A stretch of 48,708 bases of DNA from Nymphaea colorata. Taxonomy: Eukaryota; Streptophyta; Magnoliopsida; Nymphaeales; Nymphaeaceae. Position 1 is the first letter of the stretch, and every line of letters starts with the position of its first letter. Below the pieces are notes generated by a model. It did not search any database and had not been told where the DNA came from. It was given only the letters and a program-made list of their open reading frames with translations. Position numbers and translations under genes: made by a program. The stretch lies in the NCBI RefSeq assembly GCF_008831285.2, contig NW_022205146.1, positions 1 through 48,708 on the forward strand, read 5' to 3'. Positions 23,956 through 38,694 of the stretch are shown here, one piece after another.

Positions 23956-24857
23956 ACTGATTAACAAAACTTATGCACATTATACGTAGAAGACCATATG
24001 GCATGTGTAGTATATAAAGTTATAAGCTGCATATAATATCCAATATTGGACTGCGAAATGTGGTGAAATACTAAGAACAGTATAAAGGATACAGAAAAAA
24101 TTGAAAAACGGAAGAATCATTTCTAAACAAAAAAACTGAAAAGCAGACAAAAATGACCCCTACATGGTTTGACTGCGCCGGATTTCCTTGAATAGACTCT
24201 CTTGTAAGTTTGGTTGCTGTATAAATTACCGTACAATCCCAAGTGGATATGCAATGAGTTATCATCTTATACTGGTGTTCTACTGTATGAAGAGGCTTCT
24301 GTTTCAACTTTTATATAGGTTTACTTTTCCACTAGCATAGGGTCAATTTTACATCTCTGCAGCACCCTTTCTCTTCCTTTTTTGCTTAATTATATAGTTG
24401 CCTAGATGACCTAGGCACACCATGTGCACCTCATTGCCTAGGCCCTGGGGGTTTATAGGTGACCAATATATAATATCTCAATGTGCACAATCTTATGGCT
24501 ATGCATATAACATTCTTTCATCTCTTGAGAAGGTCCTTCTCAAAGACCAAAAGGGTAGGGAAAATAAATTAGATAATTGACACAATGTCGCTATCCTTAT
24601 CTTGGAGCACTATAACATTGGGGGCACATTTAAAATCACATTTGGAGTCAAGCCTTAACATTGTCTTTGATGGCTGCAATTTCATTTTGGTGATCAGCCA
24701 ATGGTGTTGGATGAAAAAATGTAAATGGGATGCTCAAGAAGGTAGGAGACAGGTTTGAAGAACTACATGAAACAAAATACTAAGGAAATTGAGAGCGGTT
24801 AAGCGGTAAGCAGGAAATTAATAATGGCTAAGTAGGTTCCATGGGAGGAAGCATGTG
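23952..24857. other. Unassigned
   Basis: No recognisable coding sequence. Degenerate CCTAGGC motifs occur at 24401-24452. Confidence 0.4.
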
Positions 24858-25183
24858 ATCTTCTGCTTGTTGATTTAGCAATGGGATGGATGCAGGGAAT
24901 ACTGGCCCTTGTTGGAGGAGTGAGAGACGTGAGACCCCTCAGTGAATAGATAGTTAATGTCATAGTGCATATAACCGAAAGGGGTTTCCATATACACGTT
25001 TCTGACTTTCTTTTGAATAAAGGAAGTTCCCAACAACTGTTTCATTGTACGGTAGGCTAACTTTTGCCGAACATGATCAACGTTCACAAATAAGTGTTTG
25101 AGTGTTGTTCTTTGTGTATATACTTTTGTGGAATTGCTGAATTTCTGGTGGTCACTTAGTTTTGTTCCCTCAAATTGATGCAG

Positions 25184-25339
25184 TCGTACGGGAGAACTTA
25201 AAGATGGTTCAGTTCAGGTGTATAGTGTGCAAGCTTTCATCCCAAAAGATCCTGCAGCACGTGTAAGTGCCGAATTTGTACAACCAGAAGAGTTTTTTGG
25301 TCAATCTTTGAGGAATGAGAATTATTTGTGGGACAACAG
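25184..25339 (+). pseudogene. Unrecognised conserved exon, copy 1
   Basis: An exon-like block between a GATGCAG acceptor and a CAG|GTATGG donor. The frame reads LKDGSVQVYSVQAFIPKD, SAEFVQPEEFFGQ and NENYLWDNR. The first codons are shifted by a one-base deletion relative to copy 2 (GGGAGAACTT against GGGAGGAACTT). I do not recognise the family. It precedes callose synthase exons in both copies but does not match the callose synthase region expected just upstream, so it may come from another gene. Confidence 0.5.
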
Positions 25340-25621
25340 GTATGGTAGAATTGTTCCAGTCTTACTCATGATAAGTTTTGGTAGGTTTCAACAAGGAAAC
25401 CCTTTCATGTTTCAATGCTCTTCACCTCTTTGCCCACATTGTTTGTTTTTGCATGTATGCCTTAGCATTGTCAAATTACATGGTCCAAAATTTATCAAAC
25501 TAAGTGATTTGATATAGGGTTCATCTTGCAGGTATGTTTTAGTTTCAAATTTTTTTGTTAAGCATAATGCTTATGGGAAGCATCTTAACATTGCTTCAGT
25601 GGAGCCAAAGACTGCATTTGT

Positions 25622-25632
25622 GATTAATATAC

Positions 25633-25664
<32 letters not shown>

Positions 25665-26120
25665 ATATTCCTATATGTATATATATAATATCTTAAAATA
25701 TAACATATACAAACATGACATATATATGTACTATATAACAAATATGTAATATCAGACGTACACATATATATTATCATACAATATGTAATATATATGTACA
25801 TACATATGAGGTATAATATTTCACGTATAATACATGTATAATATATAATATATTATTAGTATATATGTTATAGTATTATATATATACAATAGCACGTATC
25901 ATATATATTATACGTTTAACATATAATACACAATATAATATATTATATATTGTACATATACATTATTGTTCTAGTAATATATCATTAATTGACATTACTA
26001 TAATTATATACATTATGCATTATAATACTTGTATAAAGTATGTTATACGTAATAACTTCTAATGAATATATAATGTTATATGTTTATTGTATTTTATATA
26101 CAATATAACATATAAATGTA
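25622..26120. repeat. AT-rich intron array
   Basis: Dense TATA/ATATAC repeats in an intron, duplicated at 32915-33280 and 38700-38860. The short open frames here are low-complexity artefacts. Confidence 0.8.
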
Positions 26121-26217
26121 GTATTTATTTCTTCTGCGATCCTCATTCATGATTTAAATTACTATGAGCTTGTTATCTATTTTGATGCATAAGGTCAATT
26201 TCATATTATGCGTGCAG

Positions 26218-27474
26218 GGGCTGACTATCTTTGCTTTCAACAAAGGGAAGTTCAATTCAAAGACCTTAAATGAGCTACTAAGTTTAGGTCCCACTTTTGT
26301 AATAATGAAGTTTTTTGAGAGTAAGTTTACCAGTACTGCTTGGAATTCTCTTGCGTTGTTTCTTGATGTCATTTAGGAGGCAAGGAGTAGAACATGATTT
26401 TACATCATTTGTTTCCTTTAATCATGTAGGTGTACTGGACATTGTCATGATGTATGGGGCATATTCAACAACTTGTCGTTTAGCTGTGATGAGAATTGTT
26501 CTCCGTTTCTTTGGTTTGGTGTTACTTCAGCATTTGTATCATATCTTCATGTGTGAGTTTTTTGTGTTGTTGTTTCTTTTTTAATCCGAAAGACTTCACT
26601 TTGATGTCGCTGCACCTATTGTTTTATGTTTATTTGTCCTATGTTGAATCATGTAGTCATAGATTGTCAAATCTAAACTATGATAGTGATAACCATGCAG
26701 GAAGGGACTTCAAAATCCAAAGTTTGTTTTCTACAAGACCTACATCTTTGTTCTAATTGCATATGCAAGTGTCCAGCTGGCGTTTAGCCTAGTCATGCGC
26801 ATTCCAGCTTGTCATAGGCTGACAAACCGATGTGATCAATGGCCTGTTATGAGATTTATCAAGTGGATGCATCAGGTTTGGTTTCTCCATTGTTCTTCCC
26901 ATTGCATTTTCTTTGGATCTTATTCATTTATTGTTGTTCCTAAAAACTGTTCTTTTCTGATTTAAGGAAAGACATTATGTTGGACGAGGAATGTATGAGC
27001 GAACAACCGACTTTGTCAGTAAGTCTGTATTTTGCTGTGGAAATATCTTTGCCTTGTTCTCAAACATGGAATATTTAGTTTGATTTTGTGTATATGAAGG
27101 GTTTTTTTAGGTGTTTGGGTGTGCCCATGACTAGGGATAGTGTTGTGCTTCACAATGGCTATGTCACATAGGACTGGGTGGTTTTCATGTGGTCATAGAT
27201 TGTCAAATCTAAACTATGGTAGTGATGGCATTTCATTCTTTTGAAGCCCAATTGTGTGCAATTGGAATCTACATTTTCCTTGTACTCTTTTGGTTGTTAG
27301 GCACATTGGACTGGATGAATCCTTTTGGCCGTTGTGAAGTCTGACTCTTTACTGTGTGAACTGGCACAGAGTCCCATGAACAGCTCATGTTTTTTCATAT
27401 TGATAAAATGCAGATATATGATTTTCTGGCTTTGTGTATTTGGAGCAAAATTCTCATTTGCCTATTTCCTTCAG
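26218..27474 (+). pseudogene. Callose synthase exons, copy 1
   Basis: Five exons with AG/GT borders. 26218-26320: LTIFAFNKGKFNSKT then LSLGPTFVIMKFFE. 26430-26552: VLDIVMMYGAYSTTCRLAVM. 26701-26875: YIFVLIAYASVQLAFSLVMR then IPACHRLTNRCDQWPVM and FIKWMHQ. 26967-27018: ERHYVGRGMYERTTDF. 27414-27474: MIFWLCVFGAKFSFAYFLQ. This is the membrane-proximal region upstream of the catalytic domain of plant callose synthases; the wording resembles CalS9/10 (GSL8/GSL10) types. The second exon lacks one T in a T-run (TTTCTTTGG against TTTTCTTTGG in copy 2) and is frameshifted. The last exon has GA where the donor GT is expected. Catalytic parts are absent. Confidence 0.8.
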
Positions 27475-27484
27475 GAAAGTAAAA

Positions 27485-29075
27485 CCCTCTTCTTTAGAGT
27501 AGAATTCCTTCCTCTTGGTGATATACCATTTGATGTTAAGAATTTTTGTAAAAGTGATAATTTTGAGTTTTTCTTAAAAACATTTTAAAAGTGTCTTCTC
27601 ACACAATGATGTGGCTTTTCTTTATTCTTAGTACCTCCTTGTGCAGAAGGATAAAATTTCAAATTTTTGTTGCCAAACAATAGAAGAGGGAAATTGAAAA
27701 GATCTTGAATATGAGCAGTAAGGAAAGGTCCTGTGAAGTTGAGAAAGTCGAGACTAGGAAATGCCATTGACTCTGGTAATCAAGCATTTGCAAGGATTTA
27801 GCAGGAAGATATCTTGAGAGAGAAGCCAAAATCCTTTGTAAGATCTTGGCAGGTAGCAAAATGAGAGTTGAGAGATTGGCTCGGGGCTTGTGTGGTCGTT
27901 CTTCTGGGTCAGTAATCAAGAGTACCGGTTAGGCATATAGGTGATTTATGTCTATACCGCGAAGATAACGACTTATGAACCTTTGGCTCATCGAAAACCC
28001 ACAAGGTGAAGCGGGTTGGATATGCGACAAAACTACACATAAACACCAAAGCGGTGAAGCTTCGTAGTAGCCTTTGGGGTGGTGAGGTATTCCCTCAAAG
28101 GTCAAGGAAAAAAAAATTAAAGGCAAAAGCTGAATGCAAAAGAAAGAAAAAAAAAAAGAGGAACAAAAAAAAACAAAAGGTGTCTGCCAAGAGATGAAAG
28201 GCATGAAGGCTGAACTCGCAGGAATTGAATGTGAAAATCTTTGGTAGATGTGCGGTCCTACGGTCAATGTCTTCTCCTATTTTTGATTACCTAAGATGCT
28301 GAGGATGATTCCTTTATGTTCATATTTTGAAAATTGAAAGGCATCCCTTCTAGAGATTTGACGACATTGACGCGAAATGAATCCTAATGCTTGTACGGTA
28401 GGTGCTATGTGTAAATGAAGGCTATATTATTTGCAGAACACGAGCACTCATGCTTATTAGTTAAATTGATCATTTTTGAACTATTTCAAACTAAAAACTT
28501 GACATCTCTTGTCATAGGAGGAACTAACCAATCTCCTTTGGTCTTGAAATATGTTTGTCATTTCATTCCCAATCCCCTTTGGCCTTGAATGATGTTGGCC
28601 ATTCCATTACCAAACCATTAGTCCATTCATGGAATAGATGAAACTCCTCGAACCTAGTCAACTCATGTTGAGTGTGACGAATTTCATTTTGTTTGTCTGA
28701 AGAGATGCATATCGTTCGGGACAAGTGATTAAGCCTGGCCCATTGTTGAATCTGGTGGTTTTCTTAGTGTGCAATTTCTGGTCACTACTATTTATTCTTG
28801 TTTTAGGTGCTAAACATGATGGATGGAAAAGTGGATGACCTGAAGTTTCTTTATCGATCATATTTAATGCAAACTTTCTATAATGGGCATATTGAAGAAA
28901 AAAAAAAGTGAGTTTACATTATGCAGTTTCTGGATTTATTAAAAATTGCTTGTTGCAGTTATTCATGAGAATTCTTAGCTACGTGATGCATTGTCTTCCT
29001 TAAGTCTAAGAAAAAGGGAAAATTAACTATATATTTTCTGTCCTCAATTGTTCACTGCTTCTGTTTCTTTTTCAG
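27485..29075. other. Unassigned, with one possible exon
   Basis: No gene identified. A block at about 28807-28905 could be an exon (VLNMMDGKVDDLKFLYRSYL then MQTFYNGHIEE), preceded by TTTTAG. I do not recognise it. An A-rich tract lies at 28108-28180. Confidence 0.35.
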
Positions 29076-29143
29076 GTGAATGAGGTCAAAAATGTGCTGA
29101 AACTTTGCGATTTTGGTAATGCCATGTTTGCTGGGAAGAATGA

Positions 29144-29641
<498 letters not shown>

Positions 29642-29755
29642 TGAATTTCCATGCCACTGAAGAAGATCCTGTTACAAAGAAGGTGATCATTTTTTCATTA
29701 TCATGTACTTCAGGTTAATTTATCTATAGCATGGTGAAAGTACATCTTGTTTGTG

Positions 29756-29821
<66 letters not shown>
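29756..29821. repeat. (TA)n microsatellite in the PRP4 intron
   Basis: About 65 bp of TA repeats. Confidence 0.95.
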
Positions 29822-29823
<2 letters not shown>

Positions 29824-31109
29824 TTGTTCAGTAACAAGTGGCTGGGTAGGGCCATTATGTCCTTTGTACCTGCATCTTAATTGACTCCACAAGGACGATG
29901 CAGGGAGTTCTTTCCATGGTCAGCAATACCATAATTAAGCAAGCCAAGTAGAGATGTGCACCGAAAGGATGTAAGTGAACAATGCTAATCAGCTAGTTTA
30001 TAACAAATGTACCTAAATAAGCTTCGTAAGGTAACTAATTAGCTAATGACAAAGTGACTATAGTTGTTGAAAGGGCACTCTTATGGGTTTAAGATAGAAA
30101 CATCAATTTCAAGATCTGAGTGTGGGAGATTGACTTGCGGTTGAAGAAAGAGATTCCTGATTTCTTTCACAAAATGTATAAAATCTATCACTTTTACTGT
30201 AGATTTCTGTTGTTCTGTAAAGATTACTGTAGATTTAGTGTTTTGTGAAGATATGCATCAAATTCAAACAATCCTGCATGACAATGGTCACAAAGGTGAG
30301 GAAAATGATTGGTAGAAAATCATGTGCAAGTGTTATAATTAGATGAGGAACAATAAATAGGTGATATTTGATTGTTTTCATTTTTTATTTGCTTAAATAA
30401 TTTCATCTTGTGTTGCATAAAACTTTAAAGTTATTTCTTAATGTGTTATTACTTGTAACATTATGAGCATGTTATGTTAATGGATGTTTATTCCCATAAG
30501 TCTATATTTATGTGGAACATGTTTTTAATAGAAAATATTTTTTTCTTTATCTTTTCTGTTATTTTAATTTATTTTGAACTTTTAACATTAAATTGAATTT
30601 CCAGTACATTTATGAAACTGTTGTCATATGTTATGGTATGGCGTATTTGTTGGTCCCACCAATACGGGTACATTGGTTTTAGTCATTCAACTTGAATTCG
30701 CTTGGGCCAGCTAGTCGTTTTGTGGTCTTAAAAAACACGTACTTGACTTCTAAATTGACAAATAAAGACCAAAAAATGGTTAATTGTTGTGATTGGTGAG
30801 GACTGCTCAACTTAGTCGGTCAAGTGGTCCATAGATTATGCTCCAGCCAACTTGATAGTCATGGACCTGTCAACTGATCATTGGCCAGAACGATAAGCAT
30901 CTATTTGTCCAATTAGTTGCTAGGTTCCCAATCACCCAACAATTTATAAGTGCTATGAGATGTAGTTATGTTATGGAAATGTGGTGTCCTATGATGTGAG
31001 AGTTTCTCAATTTTTTTCTTAAGAAATTGCTCCAACAATATTAAAATTTGTCTTGTCTCTAAAACAAAATGTTGCATCTGCATGAGGTAAAGAAAGTGCT
31101 GAGTGTTAT

Positions 31110-31260
31110 CCATATCGGACAATACGTATCGTATAGGTTTGAGAAACCTATGCGATACGCATACAACACACGATATGCCTGTGGATCATAGGTGTATCGT
31201 CCGCATCATACGATACAAAGGCTGTATTGTACGATGTGGCTGATACAGATACGGGGACAA
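31110..31260. repeat. Degenerate GTATCG/CGATAC motif cluster
   Basis: Diverged copies of the motif found at 22808-22998: ACGTATCGTATAGG, GCGATACGCAT, GGTGTATCGTCCGCATCATA and CATACGATACAAAGG. They lie in the long intron between the last two PRP4 exons and probably come from a related element end. Confidence 0.6.
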
Positions 31261-32471
31261 AATGAAAAAAAAAAACATTGTTTTTTGTGCTTCTTTTTAA
31301 AATCGGTCCTCCCTTCCACTTTCTAAACATCTCTAAGAGCTGTGGGAGGGGAGGTTTTACTAGTTTTCTAAAACATATGTTGGTGAACAAATTCCATTTG
31401 AAGTCATTGAAAATTAAAATTTTAAAAAATTAACAAAGAAAATGAGGATGAATACGAAGATTATGATGATCATCATTGATGGATGATAATCATGATATTT
31501 GCTGCCATCAATGTTAAGTATATCTCAATATTTCATTAGCATAAGGCTGTTATTAAACTTTTTCAGGTAGTTCTATTCATATTTTTTTAATCCTCAACAT
31601 ATTCTGAGCTGTTGATACTTGGAAAATCAACTTTTTTAGCCTTCCCTTAAAAATTCTCGTTGGCTATTGCGATAATCATGAAATATGATATGGATTTATT
31701 TATCTACATCCATGCAACATATTTGCATGCCCACACTAGGAAAGCAAAAGTGCTTACAATTTCATTGTTAGTGCAGGCTGTTAAGCGACTGCTTGTGAAT
31801 ATTAAGGCAAAGGATTTTAGTAGTCTTATTTCAAGCTATACTGGTGAGGATCCCAAGATGCCGGCCAATTTCAAAGATCTGCTTGATAGAATTTTTGTGC
31901 TCGATCCAGAGAAAAGATTGACAGTATCTCAAGCACTGAGTCATCCATTCATTACGGGCAAGTGAATAATGATGCTGATATTTCTGATCCAGAACTGCTG
32001 TTGAGTTAGCTATGCATTTGAATCTTTTATTCAGCCATCTGATCATTGGGCATTTGCTTGTCTCTATCTTTGTCACATGGACCAAGTGCAAGCAATGCAG
32101 ACTTCTTGCTGATCGTGAGCTTAACACAGCCACTCTGGAGAGCTCTCTTACTTGGTGAGTCCTTTCAGTCGAATATATTCTATTTCTATTGTAAGATAAC
32201 TCGTCAAAGGCGTTTCATCTCTTGTAAATCATTTTTGATGATCTTTTGCTTGTTGATTTAGCAAAGGGATGGATGCCGGGAACACATTTCTGACTTTCTT
32301 TTGAATAAAGGAAGTTCCCAACAACTGTTTCATTGTACGGTAGGCTAACTTTTGCCGAACATGATCAACGTTCACAAATAAGTGTTTGAGTGTTGTTCTT
32401 TGTGTATATATTTTTGTGGAATTGGTGAATTTCTGGTGGTCATTTAGTTTTGTTCCCTCAAAATGATGCAG

Positions 32472-32628
32472 GCATACGGGAGGAACTTAAAGATGGTTCA
32501 GTTCAGGTGTACAGTGTGCAAGCTTTCATTCCAAAAGATCCTGTAGCACTTGTAAGTGCCGAATTTGTACAAGCAGAAGAGTTTTTTGGTCAACCTTTGA
32601 CGAATGAGAATTGTTTGTGGGACAACAG
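32472..32628 (+). pseudogene. Unrecognised conserved exon, copy 2
   Basis: Same exon as 25184-25339, but with an intact frame: GIREELKDGSVQVYSVQAF then IPKDPVALVSAEFVQAEEF and FGQPLTNENCLWDNR, between GATGCAG and CAG|GTATGG. The family was not recognised. Confidence 0.5.
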
Positions 32629-32911
32629 GTATGGCAGAATGGTTCCAGTCTTACTCATGATAAGTTTTGGTAGGTTTCAACAAGGAAACCCTTTCATGTT
32701 TCAATGCTCTTCACCACATTGCCCACATTGTTTGTTTTTGCATGTATGCCATAGCATTGGCAAATTACATGGTCCAAAATTTATCAAACTAAGTGATTTG
32801 ATATAGGGATCATCTTGTAGGTATGTTGCAGTTTCAATTTTTTGGTTAAGCGTAATGCTTATGGAAAGCATCTTAACATTGCTTCAGTGGAGCCAAAGAC
32901 TGCATTTGTGA

Positions 32912-32914
<3 letters not shown>

Positions 32915-32962
<48 letters not shown>
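32915..32962. repeat. (AT)n microsatellite
   Basis: About 48 bp of AT repeats followed by GTATGTATGTAT, within the duplicated intron. Copy 1 has a much shorter tract here. Confidence 0.95.
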
Positions 32963-32974
<12 letters not shown>

Positions 32975-33283
32975 ATTCCTATATATATATATATAATATT
33001 TTAAAATATAACTTGTACAAACATGACATATATATGTACTATATAACAAATATGTAATATCAGACGTACACATATATATTATCATACAATATGTAATATA
33101 TATGTACATACATATGTGGTATAATATTTCATGTATAATACATGTATATTATATAATATATTATTAGTATATATGTTATAGTATTATATATATACAATAA
33201 CACGTATCATATATATTATACGTTTAACATATAATACATAATATAATATATTATATATTATACATATACATTATTATTCTAGT

Positions 33284-36200
33284 TGTTGCAGCCGTGAAAC
33301 GTGGAGAGAGAGAGAGAGAGGGCTGAAGGCGTGAGAGTTGAGAAGAAAAGAACTCGTCTCATTCACTAACCATAATCTCTATTATAAAGAGATTAGGGTA
33401 GAAAGAAGATTTACATATTACATCAATCTAAAATAAAGGAAATATTAAAGTGATCTTATAGCTCTTTAATATTACAAAGAACCACCTAGAAACATAAACA
33501 TTCTTATTTCAACACTCCCCCTCAAGTTGGAGCATACATATTAAACATGCTCAGCTTGTCACAACATTTAGAGAAATCACTAATAGGGAGAGCTTTGGTG
33601 AAGACATCTGCAGCTTGTTCTTCTGAAGGGACATGAACAGTGGCAATGGTTTCTCCTTGAACGAGATCCCGAATGTAATGATAGTCAACCTCAATATGTT
33701 TAGTTCTCTCATGAAAAACTAGATTATTAGCAATGTATGTGGCTGCACGATTGTCACAATACATCTTCATGGGAAGTGGAATCGACACACTTTGGTTAGA
33801 TAGCATGGATCTAGCCCAAGTCATTTCTGTTGCAGTTTGAGCCATAGCTCTGTATTCAGGTTCTGCACTAGATCTTGACACCACACCTTGTTTTTTACTT
33901 CTCCATGATATGAGGTTGCCTCCCACAAATACACAAAATCCTGTGGTAGATTTTCTGTCCTCGATTGAGCCAGCATAATCAGCATCACTATAGGCTTCCA
34001 CTTCCAGAGTCCTGCATTTTGTGAACAAAAGGCCTTTGCCATGAGACGATTTCAGATATTTAACCACCATCAAAGCAGCATCCCAATGAACTTTCCTTGG
34101 TTTTTCCATAAATTGACTTAGCTTCCCCACTGCAAAACTAATGTCTGGTCTTGTCACAGTAACATAGAGTAGTTTTCCAATAAGGGATCTATAAGATCGA
34201 GAATCTACTAATTCTGTTTGGTCATCATGAAGGTGCATACGTGGATTCATAGGCAAATTAGCCGGTTTAGCTCCTAGCATCCCTGTGTCCTGAAATAAAT
34301 CAACAACATACTTTCGTTGAGAGAGAACAACACCTTCCTTATTTCGAGCAACTTCTATTCCCAAGAAGTATCGAAGTGGACCAAGATCTTTCGTCACAAA
34401 GTGTTTTTGAAGAAACAGTTTTGCATCAGAAATTTCTTTATCATAGTCACCTGTTAGGATAATATCATAAACATAAACCACGAGAGCGATTATACCTCTG
34501 GAAGTCTTCTTGATAAACAAAAAATGATCAAGAGGAGATCTCACAAAGCCACACTTTGAGACTACCTCGAAAAACTTGTGAAACCATGCACGAGGACTCT
34601 GCTTGAGTCCATAAATAGCTTTCTTCAGCTTGCACACTTTGCCACACTCCCCCTGTCGTTCAAATCCTGGTGGTTGTTGCATATAGACAGTCTCATCGAG
34701 ATCACCATACAAAAAGGCGTTTTTGACATCCAGTTCATACATGTGCCAGTCATGGTGGACAGCCACAGAAATGATAAGACGAATGGTTCCCAACCGAGCA
34801 ACTGGAGAGAAGGTCTCAAAGAAATCCACACCGTAGGTCTGCGTGTAGCCCTTAGCAACCAACCGAGCTTTGTATCGTTCCATAGGACCATCAGAATTAT
34901 ATTTCACTGTGAATACCCACTTTGAGCCAACAATATCACAACGAGGAGGAGGAGCAACAAGTTCCCAAGTGCCTCTCTGCACTAAGGCATCTATCTCATC
35001 TTGCATAGCCCGTCTCCATTGGTTGTCTAATAAAGCCTACTGGTGACATGTAGGAACTGTATGAGCAGCCAGAGCTTGAATGAACTGTTGCATATTTTTA
35101 CCAACACCATCAGTAGACATAAAATGAGATATAGGATGTAAAGTACATTGTCGCCTGCCTTTGCGAAGAGCAATAGGTAAGTCTTGACAGGGATCAGAAT
35201 GACTAGGGCTATGCACTTCAGATGTACTTACCTGCTGAGAAACGGTTGGCGAAGGATTATGAGAAGGGTCCCGTCGACGTGTGTAGACCAGCGGAGGATC
35301 ACGAAACTTGGACACTATAGTAGAAGGAGATTCAAACGGGAACGACTCCAAAGGAATAGGAGGAATTGGTAGTGGGTCTGGTGAGGGTGGCATCTCAAGA
35401 AGGATGGAAGAGGAGCTATAATAAGGCTGAGACTCAAAGAATGTGACATCCGCACTGATATACTCCTTTTGAGTTAAGGGATCAAAGCATTTGTAGCCCT
35501 TATGGTTTTTGTAGTAGCCTATAAAGATACACTTAATGGCTTGGGCTCCCAATTTATCACGTGTGAGTCCAAGTATGTGAACGAAGCATGTGCAACCAAA
35601 TACTTTGGGAGCCACTGGAAATAAGGGTCGTTGTGGATGCACAAGTTAATGGGAACCTTGTTGTCAATGGAGGATAAGGGTAAACGGTTGGTTAAGTAAC
35701 AGGCCGTGAGGATGGCATCTCCTCAAAAAGATGCAGGTAACTTGATATGAAGCATTAGGGAACGAGCCACATTTAAGAGTTGGCGATGTTTACGTTCAGC
35801 TACTCCATTTTGTTGAGAGGTATGGGGACAAGTAAACTAAGGAAAAATGTCATTATCGGAGTAAAACTTCATTAAGGTTGAGGCTTTGAACTCAAGGGCG
35901 TTATCAGTGCGAATGTTTTTCACAAGAATACCAAACTGGGTCTTTATTTCAATAATAAGATTTTTGAGAATACATACTACTTCAGACCTTTCCTTCAAAA
36001 GGAAGACCCAAGTGACTCGAGAATAATCATCAACAATGACAAGAAAATACTGAAATCTTGACCTACTAGCAACTCTGCTAGGACCCCACACATCAACATG
36101 AAGAAGATCAAATAGTCCACAACTGGATGGACAAAGACTCGATGAATAACTGCTACAGGTGTGTTTGCCAAGTTGACACGCTTCACACTGGAACGACTCT

Positions 36201-37817
36201 GGTATTGAAAGCTGAGGAAGAAGGTGACGAAGCTTGGAGACAGATGGATGACCAAGTCTGAGATGCCACTGGAAAGAGGAGGACGATGAGGTGATCGATG
36301 ATGCTGCAATACCCACTGGATCCGACAGGAAGTAGATGCCTCCTTTCTCATAGCCTCCACCAATCGTCTTCCCAGTTTGCAAGTCCTGAAATGAACATAA
36401 ACTATAGTCAAATGTAATACGATAGTGTAAGTCATTAATCAATTGTCCAATTGATAACAAATTTGTTAGGAACTTAGGAGCATATAACACATTTGGAATA
36501 GTCATAGACTGAGAAATCTTGATATCACCATAACCCAAAATAGGTGACCATCTACCATCTGCAAGTTTCACATGACGTGCCTGAGGCAACATGTGTAGCA
36601 CAATGAACATAGAAGGTTTACTACAAAAGTGTCTCGATGCTCCGGAATCAATAATCCAAGTAGTACCTGTATCATGTGGGACACTATCAACAGGCATAGC
36701 ACTGTCTATCATGACTGTAGAGGCCGACGGCTGGGAAGATCTGAGTGCTAGGAAGTCCTCATACTCAGACTTGTTGGTACTCACTGTCACTGTCTCAGGG
36801 TGAGAAGGAGATAAAGACCCATCTACAACTGATGAAGCTGCCTAAACAGACCCAATAGGAGATGGTAAAGAATTCTTGCCCTGCTTAGATGCAACATTTC
36901 TTCCTAGGGATGCAACGGAAGGACGACCATGTTTATCCCAACATCTGTCTTCTAACTGTCCTATTTTACCACAATAGGTGCATTGAAATCTCCCCCTACC
37001 TCCTCCTAACCCACGACCAATGCCTCTCCCCCTGAATGTATTGCGTCCACGACCTCCTGAGGCTACCAAGGCAGAAGCCTGTAAGTCACTAGAGGGCTGA
37101 GAAAGGGTCACAGCAAGACGACTGAGTCTGTTGTAGGCTTCGGCTAGGTCAGGGATTTCTGCTCCAGTCAACATCTAAGCCTTTGCTACAGCATAGTCAG
37201 GGGAGAGACCCTTTAAAAACTTCGCAACCATAAACTGTTCACCATGAGTTTTATGACATGTTGGACATGGGGGACGTAATGCTTTAAGTCGTTCATAGAT
37301 GGACTTGAGGGAAGCGAAGTACTGAGCAAGACTTTGATCACCCTTGTTGCAAATTAAGTAATTCCTCATCCACCTGCAATATCTTGCTAACATTCCTATC
37401 ATTTGAGTAAGTTTGTTCCAAGAAATCCCACATTTGTTTGGCCGAGGTATAGTATGCAATAGTTGATGTGATTTGTGGTTGCACACCATTCATGATCCAC
37501 GACATGACAATATTATTATCTCCCTTCCATGAACCATATTTTTCACTCTTTTCGACAGGCTCATTTTCTTCTATAACATGCTCCTTCTGATGTCCAATCA
37601 CTGACATCATAAACACACGAGACCAAATCTCATAGTTAGATCCATCTAACTTTACCGTAGAACCATAAGAGAATGGATTTCCTCCACTTTTAACCTCATG
37701 AGAAAAATCAGTCATGAGATTTTAGCCATTGCAAATCTATCCACAAGAGATCAACCACCACAGGCAAGAGAATATATATCTATATATATATATATATCTA
37801 TATATATATATATATAT

Positions 37818-37857
<40 letters not shown>

Positions 37858-38694
37858 AACAAGAGACTGATCAGCATGACCAAACTTCCCACAAAGCCAC
37901 GTTAGATGCACAAGAGCAAGCAAACCGCTGTCCAACTGTTGACAGCAACCCACGGCCAAAAAGAACAGCAATCTAAAAAAAATTGCTAACAGCAAACCCA
38001 CAATAATCTGCTCCAACCAACAACTTGTCTATTTATGTATCTAATGCAGTTGTACCACACATTAATTTTCACACATCATGGATAACGACAGCAGATAAAT
38101 GTATTCAACGTAAACTGCCACAAAAAATCATAAAGAGCAGTACTCCACTTCGTTGCCTTGATCATAGACCACATCAAACCATAAGAGTCTCCACGACTGG
38201 AGTCTATTCACGCATACCTCCTAGCGTGAATAGACTCCTCCACCTAGTTCCGTTGCTGGAAATCAGTCAACTAGAACAGATGAGAAGAGAAGAAGGAAGA
38301 GACGGAAGAAGAGGAAGGAGAACAAGACGGTGGAAGAGATAGCCTGAGAAGGAGAAGGAGGGTCGCCGGCTGTTCACGTCACGTCGCCAGATTCACGGAC
38401 GTCTGCAGCCTATCGCCGGCTGTTCAAGTCGCGTCGCCAATCACGTCCCACTCTGATACCATGTTGCAGCCTTGAAACGTGGAGAGAGAGAGAGAGAGAG
38501 GGCTGAAGACGTGAGAGTTGAGAAGAAAAGAACTCATCTCATTTACTAACCCTAATCTCTATTATAAAGAGATTAGGGTAGAAAGAAGATTTACATATTA
38601 CATCAATCTAACATAAAGGAAATATTAAAGAGATCTTATAACTCTTTAATATTACAAAGAACCACCTACAAACATAAACATTCTTATTTCAACA
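33284..38694 (-). mobile_element. Copia-4: complete-length Ty1/copia retrotransposon, disabled
   Basis: It has two LTRs, a primer-binding site, a polypurine tract, gag, protease, integrase, RT and RNase H, all on the minus strand. It is flanked by CTAGT at 33279-33283 and 38695-38699. The empty site survives at 25971-25975 in the other segmental copy, proving the boundaries. The two LTRs differ by about nine substitutions and one 2-bp indel by my hand alignment. Premature stops occur between gag and protease, in integrase and before RT, and the RT active site is mutated, so the element is structurally complete but inactive. Confidence 0.95.

Larger units (their letters stand above)
24858..27484 (+). 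repeat. Segmental duplication, copy 1
   Basis: From GATCTTCTGCTTGTTGATTT to GAAAGTAAAA this segment matches 32240-33283 plus 38700-40216 almost base for base, including introns and AT-rich intron arrays. Copy 1 has about 95 bp (about 24900-24995) that copy 2 lacks. It retains the empty CTAGT site (25971-25975) where Copia-4 sits in copy 2. Confidence 0.9.
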